Of a stretch of 64,000 bases of DNA, positions 26,631 to 34,954 are shown one piece after another; within the stretch, counting starts at the first letter, position 1, and every line of letters begins with the position of its first letter. The translations under genes were made by a program, and so were the position numbers. Source of the stretch: an uncultured Psychrobacter sp. (GTDB lineage: Bacteria; Pseudomonadota; Gammaproteobacteria; Pseudomonadales; Moraxellaceae); the NCBI RefSeq assembly GCF_947500265.1, contig NZ_CANMRN010000009.1, positions 60,987-124,986 of the forward strand, given 5' to 3'. The notes below the pieces were generated by a model. The model had not been told where the DNA came from and searched no databases. It saw nothing but the letters and a program-made list of their open reading frames with translations.

Positions 26631-27491
26631 ATGGAAAGCTTTAGTATTGTCATGGTGGTATTGATTGCACTGGTGGTATTCACCGTGTTTAAAGGCGTAC
26701 GTATTGTACCGCAAGGTTATAAATGGGTAGTACAGAGACTGGGCAAGTATAGCCAAACGCTAGAGCCTGGGCTTAACCTCATCATCCCTTATGTAGATGA
26801 TGTGGCTTATAAGGTAACGACCAAAGACATCGTACTCGATATCCCGTCACAAGAAGTCATTACTCGTGACAACGTTGTTATCATTGCAAACGCTGTCGCT
26901 TATATTAATATCGTGCGTCCTGACAAGGCGGTCTACGGTATCGAAGATTATGAGTACGGTATCCGTAATCTGGTACAAACATCGCTACGTTCGATCATTG
27001 GTGAGATGGATCTTGATAGTGCATTGTCCAGTCGCGACGAGATCAAAACCAAGCTAAAACATGCGATTTCAGAAGATATTGCGGATTGGGGTATTACCCT
27101 TAAGACAGTAGAGATTCAAGATATTAATCCTTCGCAGACCATGCAAGCATCCATGGAAGAGCAGGCAGCGGCAGAACGTTTGCGCCGTGCGACCGTGACC
27201 CGTGCTGATGGTCAAAAGCAAGCTGCTATCTTAGAAGCGGATGGTCGCTTGGAAGCGTCACGCCGTGATGCTGAAGCGCAGGTGGTACTAGCCAGAGGTT
27301 CTGAAGAGTCGATTCGTTTGATTACTAGTGCGATGGGCGAGGAAGAGATGCCGATCGTATACTTGCTGGGTGAGCAGTATATTAAAGCGATACGAGAGTT
27401 GGCTGAATCTGATAACTCCAAAATGGTGGTATTACCAGCAGATATCTTAAGTACCGTAAAAGGTATGGTCGGTGATAAATTAAAAGTGTAA
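26631..27491 (+). CDS. SPFH/band-7 (stomatin-like) membrane protein, QmcA type
   Basis: A single N-terminal membrane helix (about 5-22) is followed by the SPFH domain (GVRIVPQGYKWVVQRLGKY ... LEPGLNLIIPYVD) and a coiled-coil region rich in Ala/Glu/Arg (MEEQAAAERLRRATVTRADG, LEADGRLEASRRDAEAQ). Such proteins form large oligomers at membranes and work with NfeD partners, as encoded upstream. In E. coli, QmcA is linked to membrane quality control. ATG 26631 has AAGGG upstream. Ends with a strong terminator. Confidence 0.93.
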   Translation: MESFSIVMVVLIALVVFTVFKGVRIVPQGYKWVVQRLGKYSQTLEPGLNLIIPYVDDVAYKVTTKDIVLDIPSQEVITRDNVVIIANAVAYINIVRPDKAVYGIEDYEYGIRNLVQTSLRSIIGEMDLDSALSSRDEIKTKLKHAISEDIADWGITLKTVEIQDINPSQTMQASMEEQAAAERLRRATVTRADGQKQAAILEADGRLEASRRDAEAQVVLARGSEESIRLITSAMGEEEMPIVYLLGEQYIKAIRELAESDNSKMVVLPADILSTVKGMVGDKLKV

Positions 27492-27509
27492 AAAGTCATA
27501 GCAATATTA

Positions 27510-27536
27510 AAAAAGACCTCGCTTGAGGTCTTTTTT
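27510..27536. terminator. Bidirectional terminator, SPFH gene and hemN
   Basis: AAAAGACCTC, loop GCTT, then GAGGTCTTTT, flanked by A and T runs on both sides. It is between convergent genes. Confidence 0.92.
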
Positions 27537-27568
27537 ATGTGTATTAATTGGACTAAAGTTTCGCTAGC

Positions 27569-29125
27569 TTAGATAACTTTTGAAAAGCGGTTTTGATGTT
27601 TATTGTCCAAGTATTCATCAAATACCATAGCGACGTTACGGCCAAGCAAGCGACCTCTGGGTAAGACGCGAATACCTGCTGCATCCATATCTATCAATCT
27701 GTCGTCTTGCATAGCGGCCAACTGCTGAATCTCACTAATAAAATAGGTGATGGCATCGATACCAAATTTTTGATTCACATCTTTAAAATCGAGATAGTCA
27801 TGACATAGTAGGTTCATGATGACATATTCACGCAAGCGGTCTTTGATAGAGGTTTTTATATACTTGACCGCAGGCATGACAGTCGGATTGATTTTCGTCA
27901 TATCAATCTTGGCTTGATAGTTCTGTAAATCAGTATCGTTCTGCAAAATATAGCGCGTATTGGCATTAGAAATCTGACTGATTGATGAGACACCAAAGCC
28001 TAATAAGTCACAATCACCCATGATGGTGTAACCCTGAAAGTTACGATGTAATTTACCTTCGCGCTGGGCGATAGCCAACTCGTCATCAGGTTTGGCAAAA
28101 TGATCGATACCGATATATTGATAGCCGGCTTCGGTCAATGTATTGACAGTACTGCCGAGCATCGTCAGTTTGGTAGCTGGGCTTGGCAAGTCTTCATCTT
28201 TTATCTGACGCTGAGCTTTAAATCGCTCAGGCAAATGCGCATAGTTAAAGACCGACAGGCGATCTGGCGACATCTCGATGATACGATTTACGGTTTTGTC
28301 CAAAGTATCAGGCGTTTGATGCGGTAAACCATAAATCAAATCAATATTGATAGAGCGAAAACCAAGCTCACGTGCTTCTGTTAGCACGCTTTCAATAAGC
28401 TCTGCGGAATGCACACGATTAACGGCAATTTGCACCGTTCCATCTAAATCTTGCACACCTAAGCTGATACGGTTGAAACCGAGATTACGCAATATCTTTA
28501 GAGTGTTTTCACTCAGCTCGCGAGGGTCAATTTCGATAGAGTAGTCACCTTCATCTTCTGGCAAAAACTTAAACTGAGTCTGTAAAAACTCCCATAATTG
28601 CACCATCTCTTCGTCACGCAAAAATGTTGGTGTACCACCGCCCAAATGTAGCTGTTTGACCAATGGTTTGTCGCTGCCTTCTGGCGTAGATAACAGGCGG
28701 CGCTTATGCGTAATTTCAGTGATTAAATACTGCAAGTAATCACCAGAATCGCTATTTTTTTTGGTAATAATCTTATTGCAAGCACAGTAGTAGCAAAGGT
28801 GGCGACAGAATGGAATATGAAAATATAGCGATAAAGGAGCGCGCGCTTCACGATTCTGCAGGATTTTTGTCTCAAGACCGATAGCTTCAAAGCTATCTGG
28901 TATTGGCGCGAACTCTAGAGCAGTCGGATAAGAGGTATAACGTGGCCCTGAGCGATTGTACTTATTGATAATTGCTTCATCAAATGCTGGTAGCTGCTTG
29001 CTCGTAATACTGCCACGTGTACTGGCATAAGGGTTGTCAGGTTGCATAACAGGGCGCACAGTCGTGGGCGGCTCGTCCGCACGGTTGTAGGGCTGCTGAG
29101 TGTTCTGTTCTGAATAGTCTGTCAT
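27569..29125 (-). CDS. hemN: Oxygen-independent coproporphyrinogen III dehydrogenase HemN
   Basis: HemN converts coproporphyrinogen III to protoporphyrinogen IX under low oxygen using radical SAM chemistry. The Cys cluster motif CRHLCYYCACNK holds the 4Fe-4S ligands. YFHIPFC, LHLGGGTPTFL, SIEIDPRELS and GVQDLDGTVQIAVNR are family motifs, and the C-terminal HemN domain is present. At 518 aa it is about 60 longer than E. coli HemN. The excess is a Pro/Gln-rich N-terminal tail of about 45 residues, with the conserved region beginning near NKYNRSGPRYTSYP. I looked for an FNR box upstream and saw none. Confidence 0.95.
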   Translation of the reverse strand: MTDYSEQNTQQPYNRADEPPTTVRPVMQPDNPYASTRGSITSKQLPAFDEAIINKYNRSGPRYTSYPTALEFAPIPDSFEAIGLETKILQNREARAPLSLYFHIPFCRHLCYYCACNKIITKKNSDSGDYLQYLITEITHKRRLLSTPEGSDKPLVKQLHLGGGTPTFLRDEEMVQLWEFLQTQFKFLPEDEGDYSIEIDPRELSENTLKILRNLGFNRISLGVQDLDGTVQIAVNRVHSAELIESVLTEARELGFRSINIDLIYGLPHQTPDTLDKTVNRIIEMSPDRLSVFNYAHLPERFKAQRQIKDEDLPSPATKLTMLGSTVNTLTEAGYQYIGIDHFAKPDDELAIAQREGKLHRNFQGYTIMGDCDLLGFGVSSISQISNANTRYILQNDTDLQNYQAKIDMTKINPTVMPAVKYIKTSIKDRLREYVIMNLLCHDYLDFKDVNQKFGIDAITYFISEIQQLAAMQDDRLIDMDAAGIRVLPRGRLLGRNVAMVFDEYLDNKHQNRFSKVI

Positions 29126-29477
29126 GCGATATTCCTCGTCTTTACTCTAGATACTGCTGGTTTTTGGATTAAAAATGATTTCGGATGTGGTGTTTATTTT
29201 CAAATTTTGTGACTGATTGATAATAAAATTTGAATACGTCATCGGCAGCAGTATGTATCGCTAAATGTATAGTAGATAGTATAACAAATCCCTATTAGCA
29301 GTGGGGTGGTCGGTGAGTATTCTTAAATATTAAAATAGAGCGTTATTTACACATAAAAAACCTCAGAACGACGCTGAGGTTCTGATGATTCCCTCTACAC
29401 CAGCAATAAAACACGACATTTGCGCGTTGATAAATAATACTTTATTATCAATGACACTCTGTATTAGGAAGATGCTG
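29126..29477. other. Divergent intergenic region, hemN and comM
   Basis: No gene is seen in these 352 bp. It contains a terminator-shaped hairpin for the minus strand (29354-29380), 229 bp upstream of hemN, with no leftward gene to its right. Confidence 0.45.
29354..29380 (-). terminator. Orphan terminator-like hairpin upstream of hemN
   Basis: Read leftward, ACCTCAGCG...CTGAGGTTTTTT: a 7-bp stem, 7-nt loop, then six U. No annotated leftward transcript ends here. Confidence 0.6.
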
Positions 29478-31061
29478 ATGTCGTTTGCCCAAGTCTATAC
29501 CCGTTCGGTGGTTGGTCTGCATGCTCCCAAGGTCATCATTGAGGTGCATCTATCGCAAGGACTGCCTGCATTGACCATCGTCGGGCTACCTGAGGCCGCC
29601 GTGCGTGAGAGTAAAGACAGGGTACGCTCCGCCATTCTCAATTCAGGTTTCCAGTTTCCTAACCGCCGTCTCACAATCAATTTAGCCCCTGCTGACTTAC
29701 CTAAAGATGGCGCGCGTTTAGACTTACCAATTGCTATCGGTATACTAGCGGCAAGCGGACAGCTTGAGCCAGAGGTGCTATCAGGATATGAGTTTATTGG
29801 CGAATTAGCGCTCAATGGTCAATTGCGACAAGTAACTGGTAGTTTGGCAGTCGCACGAGCAATCAAAGCTGAGAAGTTGTCATTAGCATTGTCGAAGTTA
29901 GTAGCAGCGAGTGACCAAGAGCAAAATAACTCGGATACCTCGCCGCCGATAACACCGCAACTGATCGTACCGATTGATAATGGTCGTGAGGCCAGCCGCG
30001 TTGATGGCGTAACGATACTAGCTGCACCAAGCCTAAAAGCAGTTTGTGACCATCTACAGTCGCTCGTTGACCCAAGTGCAAGCTATGCAAGTTTGTCAGT
30101 GGTGCAGCCAAGTCCTGTACAGCAGCATGTCGGCTATCAAGTGGATTTAGCTGATGTCAAAGGACAGCACCATGCTCGGCGCGCGTTAGAGATTGCCGCT
30201 GCGGGCGGTCATTCATTGTTATTTACAGGGCCACCAGGTTCTGGCAAGACGCTCATGGCATCACGATTGCCAACGATATTGCCAGACTTGAGTGATGAGG
30301 ATGCGCTAGAAGTTGCCAGTACCTATTCGGTGGCAGACAGCGATTATGACTATGGGACGCGGCCATTCAGACAGGTGCATCATACAATATCAGCTGTGGC
30401 GTTGGTCGGTGGTGGTTCACGACCAAAACCGGGTGAAATCACACTTGCTAATAAAGGCGTGTTGTTTTTAGATGAATTACCTGAGTTTGATCGGAGTGTG
30501 CTGGAAGTATTGCGTCAGCCGCTAGAAGCCAAACAAATCACTATTAGCCGTGCTAACTCTCAAATGACTTTTCCGGCGAATTTTCAACTGGTCGCTGCGA
30601 TGAACCCTTGCCCATGTGGCTATGATGGCGATACATCAGGACGTTGTCGCTGTCGACCTGAGCAGATAAAACGCTATCAAGACAAATTATCTGGGCCTCT
30701 CTTAGATCGTATTGATTTGCATATCACCGTGCCTGCGTTACCGATTGCCGATCTGCAAAATAGTCAGGTAGGTGAAACCTCTAAGCAAGTACGGGCTCGC
30801 GTAGTGGTCGCGCATCAGCATCAAATGCAGCGTCAGCAAAAGGTTAATAATGAGCTTAGCCCTAGCGAAATTGATGAATATATCCAGCTAGGCGACAATG
30901 AAAAGCAGTTATTGCAACTTGCTCAGCAGCGTCTAAATCTATCAGCGCGTGGCTACCACCGAGTTTTACGGGTGGCTCGTACAATCGCTGATTTGGCTAA
31001 CAGTACTGATATCAACAGCGCCCACGTATCTGAGGCGCTGAGCTATCGTAGTAAAGCGTAA
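29478..31061 (+). CDS. comM: ComM/YifB family AAA+ ATPase (Mg-chelatase-like)
   Basis: ComM is a hexameric helicase that promotes branch migration during natural transformation. It begins SFAQVYTRSVVGLHAP, as in ComM. An N-terminal Lon-like domain (about 1-200) is followed by the AAA+ module with Walker A FTGPPGSGKTLMA and Walker B VLFLDELPEFDR. Then come the Cys motif MNPCPCGYDGDTSGRCRCRP, the sensor region GPLLDRIDLHITVP and a C-terminal helical domain. ATG 29478 has AGGAAG seven bases upstream. The frame is open another 93 bases upstream, but that stretch is not conserved in appearance. It is 527 aa, slightly longer than the usual 505, partly from an insert near residue 150. Confidence 0.94.
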   Translation: MSFAQVYTRSVVGLHAPKVIIEVHLSQGLPALTIVGLPEAAVRESKDRVRSAILNSGFQFPNRRLTINLAPADLPKDGARLDLPIAIGILAASGQLEPEVLSGYEFIGELALNGQLRQVTGSLAVARAIKAEKLSLALSKLVAASDQEQNNSDTSPPITPQLIVPIDNGREASRVDGVTILAAPSLKAVCDHLQSLVDPSASYASLSVVQPSPVQQHVGYQVDLADVKGQHHARRALEIAAAGGHSLLFTGPPGSGKTLMASRLPTILPDLSDEDALEVASTYSVADSDYDYGTRPFRQVHHTISAVALVGGGSRPKPGEITLANKGVLFLDELPEFDRSVLEVLRQPLEAKQITISRANSQMTFPANFQLVAAMNPCPCGYDGDTSGRCRCRPEQIKRYQDKLSGPLLDRIDLHITVPALPIADLQNSQVGETSKQVRARVVVAHQHQMQRQQKVNNELSPSEIDEYIQLGDNEKQLLQLAQQRLNLSARGYHRVLRVARTIADLANSTDINSAHVSEALSYRSKA

Positions 31062-31111
31062 TCTCTGTTTGAGCAAGTTACATCATGATGATTTGATAGG
31101 TTCTTTATAGA

Positions 31112-31795
31112 CTAGGCTTTATCTTTCATAATCCAAGCAACCAAGTCAGCAAAGTGGTCAAATGCCTCAGTCGGATTTAATTCGCGAATATCTTGCCCAT
31201 AGTTGTAGCCATAAGACAGGCCGAGCGTGTCCATATTGGCGTTCTGTCCAGCCAACATATCGTTCCTAGAGTCCCCAATCATCACTGACTGCTCGACACT
31301 GACATTAAGAGTCTCACAGACGTGTAGTAGGGGCGTTGGGTCTGGTTTTTTGACAGGCAAACTGTCGCCGCCCATCACTTCACTAAATAAGTCTTGCCAG
31401 CCAAACGATTGCAATATCTTCGGTACAAAGCGAATAGGCTTGTTGGTGACTAAAGCAAGTGTATAGCCAGCAGCGTGCAGTTTTTTGATTCCGTCATCGA
31501 CATCTGGGTAGGCAACGGTTTTACTACCACTAAGACTCTTATAAGCTTCAAAAAATATTTGCTCTGCGTGATCAGCTTCTTCGACCGTTAGCTCACCTTC
31601 TGCTACTTCCACTTTACCAACCAAAGCGCGCTCTACGAGCAGGCGTGAACCATTTCCTATCCAGTTACGTATTGTCTCGATAGGGTAAGTATCTTTGCCT
31701 AATGTGGTTAGCATGGCGTTGGTTGCGTCGGCCAAATCTGGCACGCTATCAATGAGTGTTCCATCAAAATCAAAAATTAAAAGCTGCTTATTCAT
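31112..31795 (-). CDS. gph: Phosphoglycolate phosphatase (HAD family)
   Basis: A HAD-superfamily phosphatase with all four motifs: FDFDGTLIDSVPDL (nucleophile Asp), VTNKP, KKPDPTPLL (Lys) and MIGDSRND. A C1-type cap lies between. The 227 aa and the N-terminus resemble Gph, which removes 2-phosphoglycolate formed during DNA repair. Related HAD phosphatases with other substrates cannot be excluded. The start ATG is within a short gap, and it converges on comM 50 bp away without an obvious terminator. Confidence 0.88.
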   Translation of the reverse strand: MNKQLLIFDFDGTLIDSVPDLADATNAMLTTLGKDTYPIETIRNWIGNGSRLLVERALVGKVEVAEGELTVEEADHAEQIFFEAYKSLSGSKTVAYPDVDDGIKKLHAAGYTLALVTNKPIRFVPKILQSFGWQDLFSEVMGGDSLPVKKPDPTPLLHVCETLNVSVEQSVMIGDSRNDMLAGQNANMDTLGLSYGYNYGQDIRELNPTEAFDHFADLVAWIMKDKA

Positions 31796-31912
31796 TGTTC
31801 CTCACTATTGAAAATCGTTATATTTATTATATTGGCCATACCTTAGCACAGTAGTATTTCGAGACCAGTCAATTTAGTTACCTGTTGTGCTGAATGTCTT
31901 GAGTATTAGCAA

Positions 31913-32413
31913 CTATTCGACATCTTTATAGCGTTCACGATGCTCTTTCTTCATTCTTAAATAATCTTCGTTCTCACGGCATTCGTCCCATTTAACTTTA
32001 AAAATCCGTGCTGATTCTGCTTTGACTGGGTCTTCCTCTTGTCGTGGCAATTCTTCGCGGCCATGGGCGCCGCTTTGACCTTTTTTATCATCAGGTACCG
32101 CGCCTTTATATTTTTTGCCACCTTTGTGATTGGCATAGCGACGAGCGCGGGTATAGCCCATTTGTATAAACTTTCGCGCCATATCTGCGCCGACGAAGTC
32201 ATCGTCAGCCAAGTAATCTAAAAATATCTGATAGATAGCTTCACTGCTCTCGCGGGCGATATCAGGAGTCGCAAAACGCCAATGGGGTAAAATCTCAGAT
32301 TTATAAGGCTCTACCAGTAATACGCCTTGCTCACCGCGACCAACACGGTACAACTCAGGCTGAGCGCGCAAATCCAAACTCTTATAATCCAAGTCGTAAT
32401 CAAACTCTCTCAT
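31913..32413 (-). CDS. DUF4385-type conserved protein
   Basis: A soluble 166-aa protein. The N-terminal part (YKSLDLRAQPELYRVGRGEQ, VLLVEPYKSEILPHWRFATP, ESSEAIYQIFLDYL) resembles the DUF4385 family as I remember it. The middle (QMGYTRARRYANHKGGKKY) is basic and the C-terminus is charged (KVKWDECRENEDYLRMKKEH). No signal peptide or membrane segment. Function is unknown; the family also occurs in phages and in proteobacteria. The family name should be confirmed by profile search. Confidence 0.75.
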   Translation of the reverse strand: MREFDYDLDYKSLDLRAQPELYRVGRGEQGVLLVEPYKSEILPHWRFATPDIARESSEAIYQIFLDYLADDDFVGADMARKFIQMGYTRARRYANHKGGKKYKGAVPDDKKGQSGAHGREELPRQEEDPVKAESARIFKVKWDECRENEDYLRMKKEHRERYKDVE

Positions 32414-32564
32414 ATCTATGACCTATTATTCTTATCTATTCGTATATGGTTATTGAGTATACTTAGCCAAGCTGTTTAGAAAAAAGCACAAAAATGTTAT
32501 GCAACCGTGACAGTAGGTATTTAGCATCAAGAGCGTTAAGTAGAAATAGTTATGGTAAAGTCAG

Positions 32565-32607
32565 CTATGAGACGTATGAAGGCTATGAGACGTATGAAGG
32601 CTATGAG
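32565..32607. repeat. 18-bp tandem repeat upstream of a small gene
   Basis: CTATGAGACGTATGAAGG occurs twice exactly (32565-32582, 32583-32600) and partly a third time. It lies just upstream of, or in the N-terminal extension of, the next gene. Confidence 0.85.
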
Positions 32608-32637
32608 TGTGATAAATACAATGCTACGAGAAATGTT

Positions 32638-32994
32638 ATGTTGAGAAATAAGATAAGTGTAAATGAGCTCAGCCGTTTGCGATTACCCAAAAACATACTG
32701 GTGGCATGGCTATTGCTAACGACAAGCATACTAGCTACTACGGCTGCCCATAGTGCTTGGTTTGAACGTTTGATTCCGCAAGGGGAGACTTATACGGTAC
32801 GCGAGATAGATCGCGATTTGGCATTTGTGATAGATGGCTTTATCTATGATGCGCGTACGTCTTGTTTTTTGGCAGTGGGTGACCGAGTGATATTTTTTGA
32901 GGGGCGTCACGGTATTGATTACCGCGCAACTATATACGACTTGGATTCGCGTGAGCGCTGTAATTTACTCTTACGTGGTCGGTTGTACGAATAG
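32638..32994 (+). CDS. Small secreted or anchored hypothetical protein
   Basis: I do not recognise this protein. From ATG 32638 it has a signal-like N-terminus (NILVAWLLLTTSILATTAAHS, cut or anchored before AWFERL) and a mature part of about 75 residues. The latter has a possible beta-rich fold (YTVREIDRDLAFVIDGFIYD, CFLAVGDRVIFFEG, DYRATIYDLDSRERC) and two Cys. The frame is open to ATG 32494, which would add 48 residues encoded partly by 18-bp repeats (YETYEG twice) and has no ribosome site. GAGA seven bases before ATG 32638 supports the shorter form. Its stop lies in a 19-bp tandem duplication. Confidence 0.6.
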   Translation: MLRNKISVNELSRLRLPKNILVAWLLLTTSILATTAAHSAWFERLIPQGETYTVREIDRDLAFVIDGFIYDARTSCFLAVGDRVIFFEGRHGIDYRATIYDLDSRERCNLLLRGRLYE

Positions 32995-33056
32995 TGGTCG
33001 GCTATACGAATAAAAGCAACGCATGAATAAAAGCAACGTATGAATAAAATGAACGC
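32975..33056. repeat. Two adjoining tandem-repeat tracts
   Basis: A 19-bp unit starting GTGGTCGG occurs twice (32975-32993, 32994-33012, 17/19 identical) and spans the stop codon of the small gene. A 17-bp unit GAATAAAAGCAACGCAT then occurs about three times (33008-33056). Confidence 0.85.
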
Positions 33057-33083
33057 TAAAGAATACGGTAAAATTTAAACATA

Positions 33084-33118
33084 AAAAAAGCCCCGAACAT
33101 TGCTGTTCAGGGCTTTTT
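33084..33118 (-). terminator. Terminator of tRNA-Phe
   Basis: GCCCCGAACA pairs with TGTTCAGGGC. The one mismatch becomes a G-U pair only in the minus-strand RNA, which also ends in a U run. It could partly act on plus transcripts of the small gene as well. Confidence 0.85.
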
Positions 33119-33135
33119 AGAATTCTATTAACGAA

Positions 33136-33211
33136 TGGTGGCTCGAGGCAGGATCGAACTGCCGACACACGGATTTTCAATCCGTTGCTCTACCTACTGA
33201 GCTATCGAGCC
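33136..33211 (-). tRNA. tRNA-Phe (anticodon GAA)
   Basis: The reverse strand folds as a full 76-nt cloverleaf: acceptor GGCTCGA/TCGAGCC, D arm with GCTCAGTAGGTAGAGC, anticodon arm ACGGA-TTGAAAA-TCCGT, T arm with GTTCGATCC, and encoded CCA at 33138-33136. Anticodon GAA reads Phe codons. A consensus promoter lies just upstream and a terminator downstream, so it is a single-gene unit. Confidence 0.97.
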
Positions 33212-33229
33212 GTCTTCGTTGAGGTCGCT

Positions 33230-33258
33230 ATTAAACTAAATATACGCGCTTCTGTCAA
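33230..33258 (-). promoter_or_regulatory. Promoter of tRNA-Phe
   Basis: On the minus strand, perfect TTGACA (33258-33253), 17 bp, TTTAAT (33235-33230). It is about 19 bp from the mature tRNA 5' end. Confidence 0.85.
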
Positions 33259-33334
33259 GCTGTTTTTGCATTATATCTGATAAAAGACGATAAATAATTA
33301 GATATTGGCAAAATTAACCATTTTAGCGCTCGGT

Positions 33335-33757
33335 TTAGTCTTTTACACGCAACAGTTCGTACTCGCTCATGATACGGTGAATATCAGCGTCAGCAGGGAC
33401 AAATTCACGTACGCCTTTTCTAACTTCGCAATCATAGACCAGTTTAATAAACTTGGCATCGATAGCACGTTTACGATTCTCTGGATGCACCGTGAGATAT
33501 TGCAGGCGCTTAGCATTGGTCTGCCCGTCATCAAAGCAGGCGACAGCGGCGATAGGCTTATCATTGAACATACCGACATAGAGGTACTGTCCACGTTTAA
33601 ATCCTTGCTCAACGATATTTAATACCTCGAGACCGTCAGGCTGTGCATCATCACTATCGTACAACGCCTGCAAACGCTCTGCTAGCTCATTGTCGCGAGC
33701 AGGTTTTTTGATAAGTGGCGCATCCAAACTATTAATGGCGATCGCTTCTAAAGGCAT
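33335..33757 (-). CDS. GNAT-fold protein, possibly PanZ-like acetyl-CoA sensor
   Basis: The 140-aa protein has a GNAT-like arrangement: beta strands in LYVGMFNDKPIAAVACFD and LQYLTVHPENRKRAIDAKFI, where the usual acetyl-CoA loop (R/Q-x-x-G-x-G/A) is degenerate, and a C-terminal KGVREFVPADADIHRIMSEY. Layout resembles PanZ/PanM, which binds acetyl-CoA and activates aspartate decarboxylase PanD, but I am not certain. I chose ATG 33757 because AGGAAC lies seven bases upstream. The frame extends 96 bases further upstream without support. panD is not in the window. Confidence 0.65.
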   Translation of the reverse strand: MPLEAIAINSLDAPLIKKPARDNELAERLQALYDSDDAQPDGLEVLNIVEQGFKRGQYLYVGMFNDKPIAAVACFDDGQTNAKRLQYLTVHPENRKRAIDAKFIKLVYDCEVRKGVREFVPADADIHRIMSEYELLRVKD

Positions 33758-33950
33758 AGCAGTTCCTATAAATAGAGGGTTTCTACAGTATAAATTAGCA
33801 ATATGAGACAGCACGATGTCATAGCGTGCAGTGCCGTAAGTAAGGGTCTTCAAAGTCAGCGCGAGTCATGATTGATAATACTGAACACACTATTTTAGCA
33901 GAATGACGTGATTTTGTGCGTGGTTTACCGCTTGGTCGTGGCAGTAAATG

Positions 33951-34002
33951 TTAGGGTTTGCTATGATGAGGCTATATAATATTTAGTATGTATAAACCCT
34001 AA
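33951..34002. promoter_or_regulatory. Inverted repeat around a -10 box upstream of hisB
   Basis: TTAGGGTTT (33951-33959) and AAACCCTAA (33994-34002) are perfect 9-bp inverted arms 34 bp apart. TATAAT (33975-33980) lies between them. The arrangement suggests a double operator or a large stem. No good -35 is visible. Confidence 0.45.
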
Positions 34003-34042
34003 TATGTTGATATCTTTTGTATATATCATTTTCTGCTAAGGT

Positions 34043-34081
34043 CTGACCCAGACACTAGTAAAATATTCTGGGCAGGTTTTT
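34043..34081 (+). terminator. Terminator-like hairpin in the hisB leader
   Basis: CTG-A-CCCAGA pairs with TCTGGG-CAG (9 bp, one bulge), then GTTTTT. It lies 50 bp before the hisB start and downstream of the likely promoter, so it may attenuate hisB or end a short upstream transcript. Confidence 0.55.
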
Positions 34082-34131
34082 GCCTTATTTATTGAACGCT
34101 TTTCACTGATAAAAACTGATAGAGAGTAGCC

Positions 34132-34797
34132 ATGACAGCCAATGCAACGACGACTGCTGCCACACCTGAGCAAACTGAGTCAAAAAACGTAAATCTATAT
34201 GGTCGCCCTGAACGTATCGCGACCGTTGAGCGTAATACAGCCGAGACGCAAATCACTTGTACCGTTAATCTGGACGGTACAGGTAAAGGCACGGTAGACA
34301 CTGGCGTACCATTTTTGGATCATATGATTGATCAAATTAAGCGTCACGGTTTGTTTGACCTAGACATCAAATGTACGGGTGATACGTTTATTGATGACCA
34401 CCATAGCGTCGAAGACACTGGTATTACGCTTGGCCAAGCATTCAACAAAGCACTGGGTGACAAAAAAGGCATTCGTCGTTATGGGCATTTTTATGCGCCG
34501 CTAGATGAGTCATTGACCCGTGCTGTCGTCGATCTGTCAGGGCGTCCTGGTCTACACATGGATATCCCATTTACGCGCTCGCACGTCGGCCGCTTTGATG
34601 TTGATTTGTTCAGTGAGTTCTTTTACGGGTTCGTCAATCACTCATGGATGACTGTGCATTTGGATAATCTAAAAGGCAAAAACAGCCATCATCAGATCGA
34701 ATCAACCTTTAAAGCCTTTGCTCGTGCGTTACGTATGGCTTGTGAGTACGATGAGCGTGCGTTGAATACCCTGCCATCGACCAAAGAGGCTTTCTAA
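34132..34797 (+). CDS. hisB: Imidazoleglycerol-phosphate dehydratase HisB
   Basis: HisB dehydrates imidazole-glycerol phosphate in histidine synthesis. It is monofunctional: there is no N-terminal HAD phosphatase as in E. coli. Manganese-binding motifs are present: [10 protein letters not shown] and [21 protein letters not shown] [39 protein letters not shown] is also a family signature. The first 30 residues are a Thr/Ala-rich extension. Total 221 aa versus about 195. ATG 34132 has GAGAG upstream. hisH follows after 157 bp. Confidence 0.96.
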   Translation: MTANATTTAATPEQTESKNVNLYGRPERIATVERNTAETQITCTVNLDGTGKGTVDTGVPFLDHMIDQIKRHGLFDLDIKCTGDTFIDDHHSVEDTGITLGQAFNKALGDKKGIRRYGHFYAPLDESLTRAVVDLSGRPGLHMDIPFTRSHVGRFDVDLFSEFFYGFVNHSWMTVHLDNLKGKNSHHQIESTFKAFARALRMACEYDERALNTLPSTKEAF

Positions 34798-34819
34798 GGC
34801 GCATTTAAGGCTCTTCTAC

Positions 34820-34885
34820 GGTGTCAGTCAAGCTTGGCGTACTAGTTGTACAGCCTACGTTTGACTTCCTTGTAGCAAAGCCTTA
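34820..34885. repeat. Imperfect palindrome between hisB and hisH (repeat copy B, tentative)
   Basis: GTCAAGCTTGGCGTAC and GTACAGCCTACGTTTGAC form a long interrupted inverted repeat (GTCAA/TTGAC, GGC/GCC, TAC/GTA). Layout is like the element after dnaK, but identity is limited. Confidence 0.35.
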
Positions 34886-34954
34886 TCTACACATTGGTAA
34901 TGGCTAACAGTATAAATAGTACTAGTCAAAATATTTAAAAATGAGAACCAATCG

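Larger units (their letters stand above)
33758..34131. other. Intergenic region upstream of hisB
   Basis: No gene is seen in 374 bp. It holds TATAAT at 33975-33980, a 9-bp inverted repeat flanking it, and a terminator-like hairpin at 34043-34081. A short ATG frame (34003-34038, about 11 codons) has no ribosome site and no His codon. Confidence 0.5.

Noticed and set aside
31913..32413. Phage origin of the DUF4385-type gene
   Set aside because: The family occurs in phages, but no other phage-like gene is near and its composition looks like its neighbours.
33305..33622. Plus-strand open frame of 105 codons
   Set aside because: It is antisense to the PanZ-like gene, which has a better ribosome site and a recognisable fold.
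34003..34038. Possible his leader peptide
   Set aside because: Eleven codons without a single His codon and without ribosome site.
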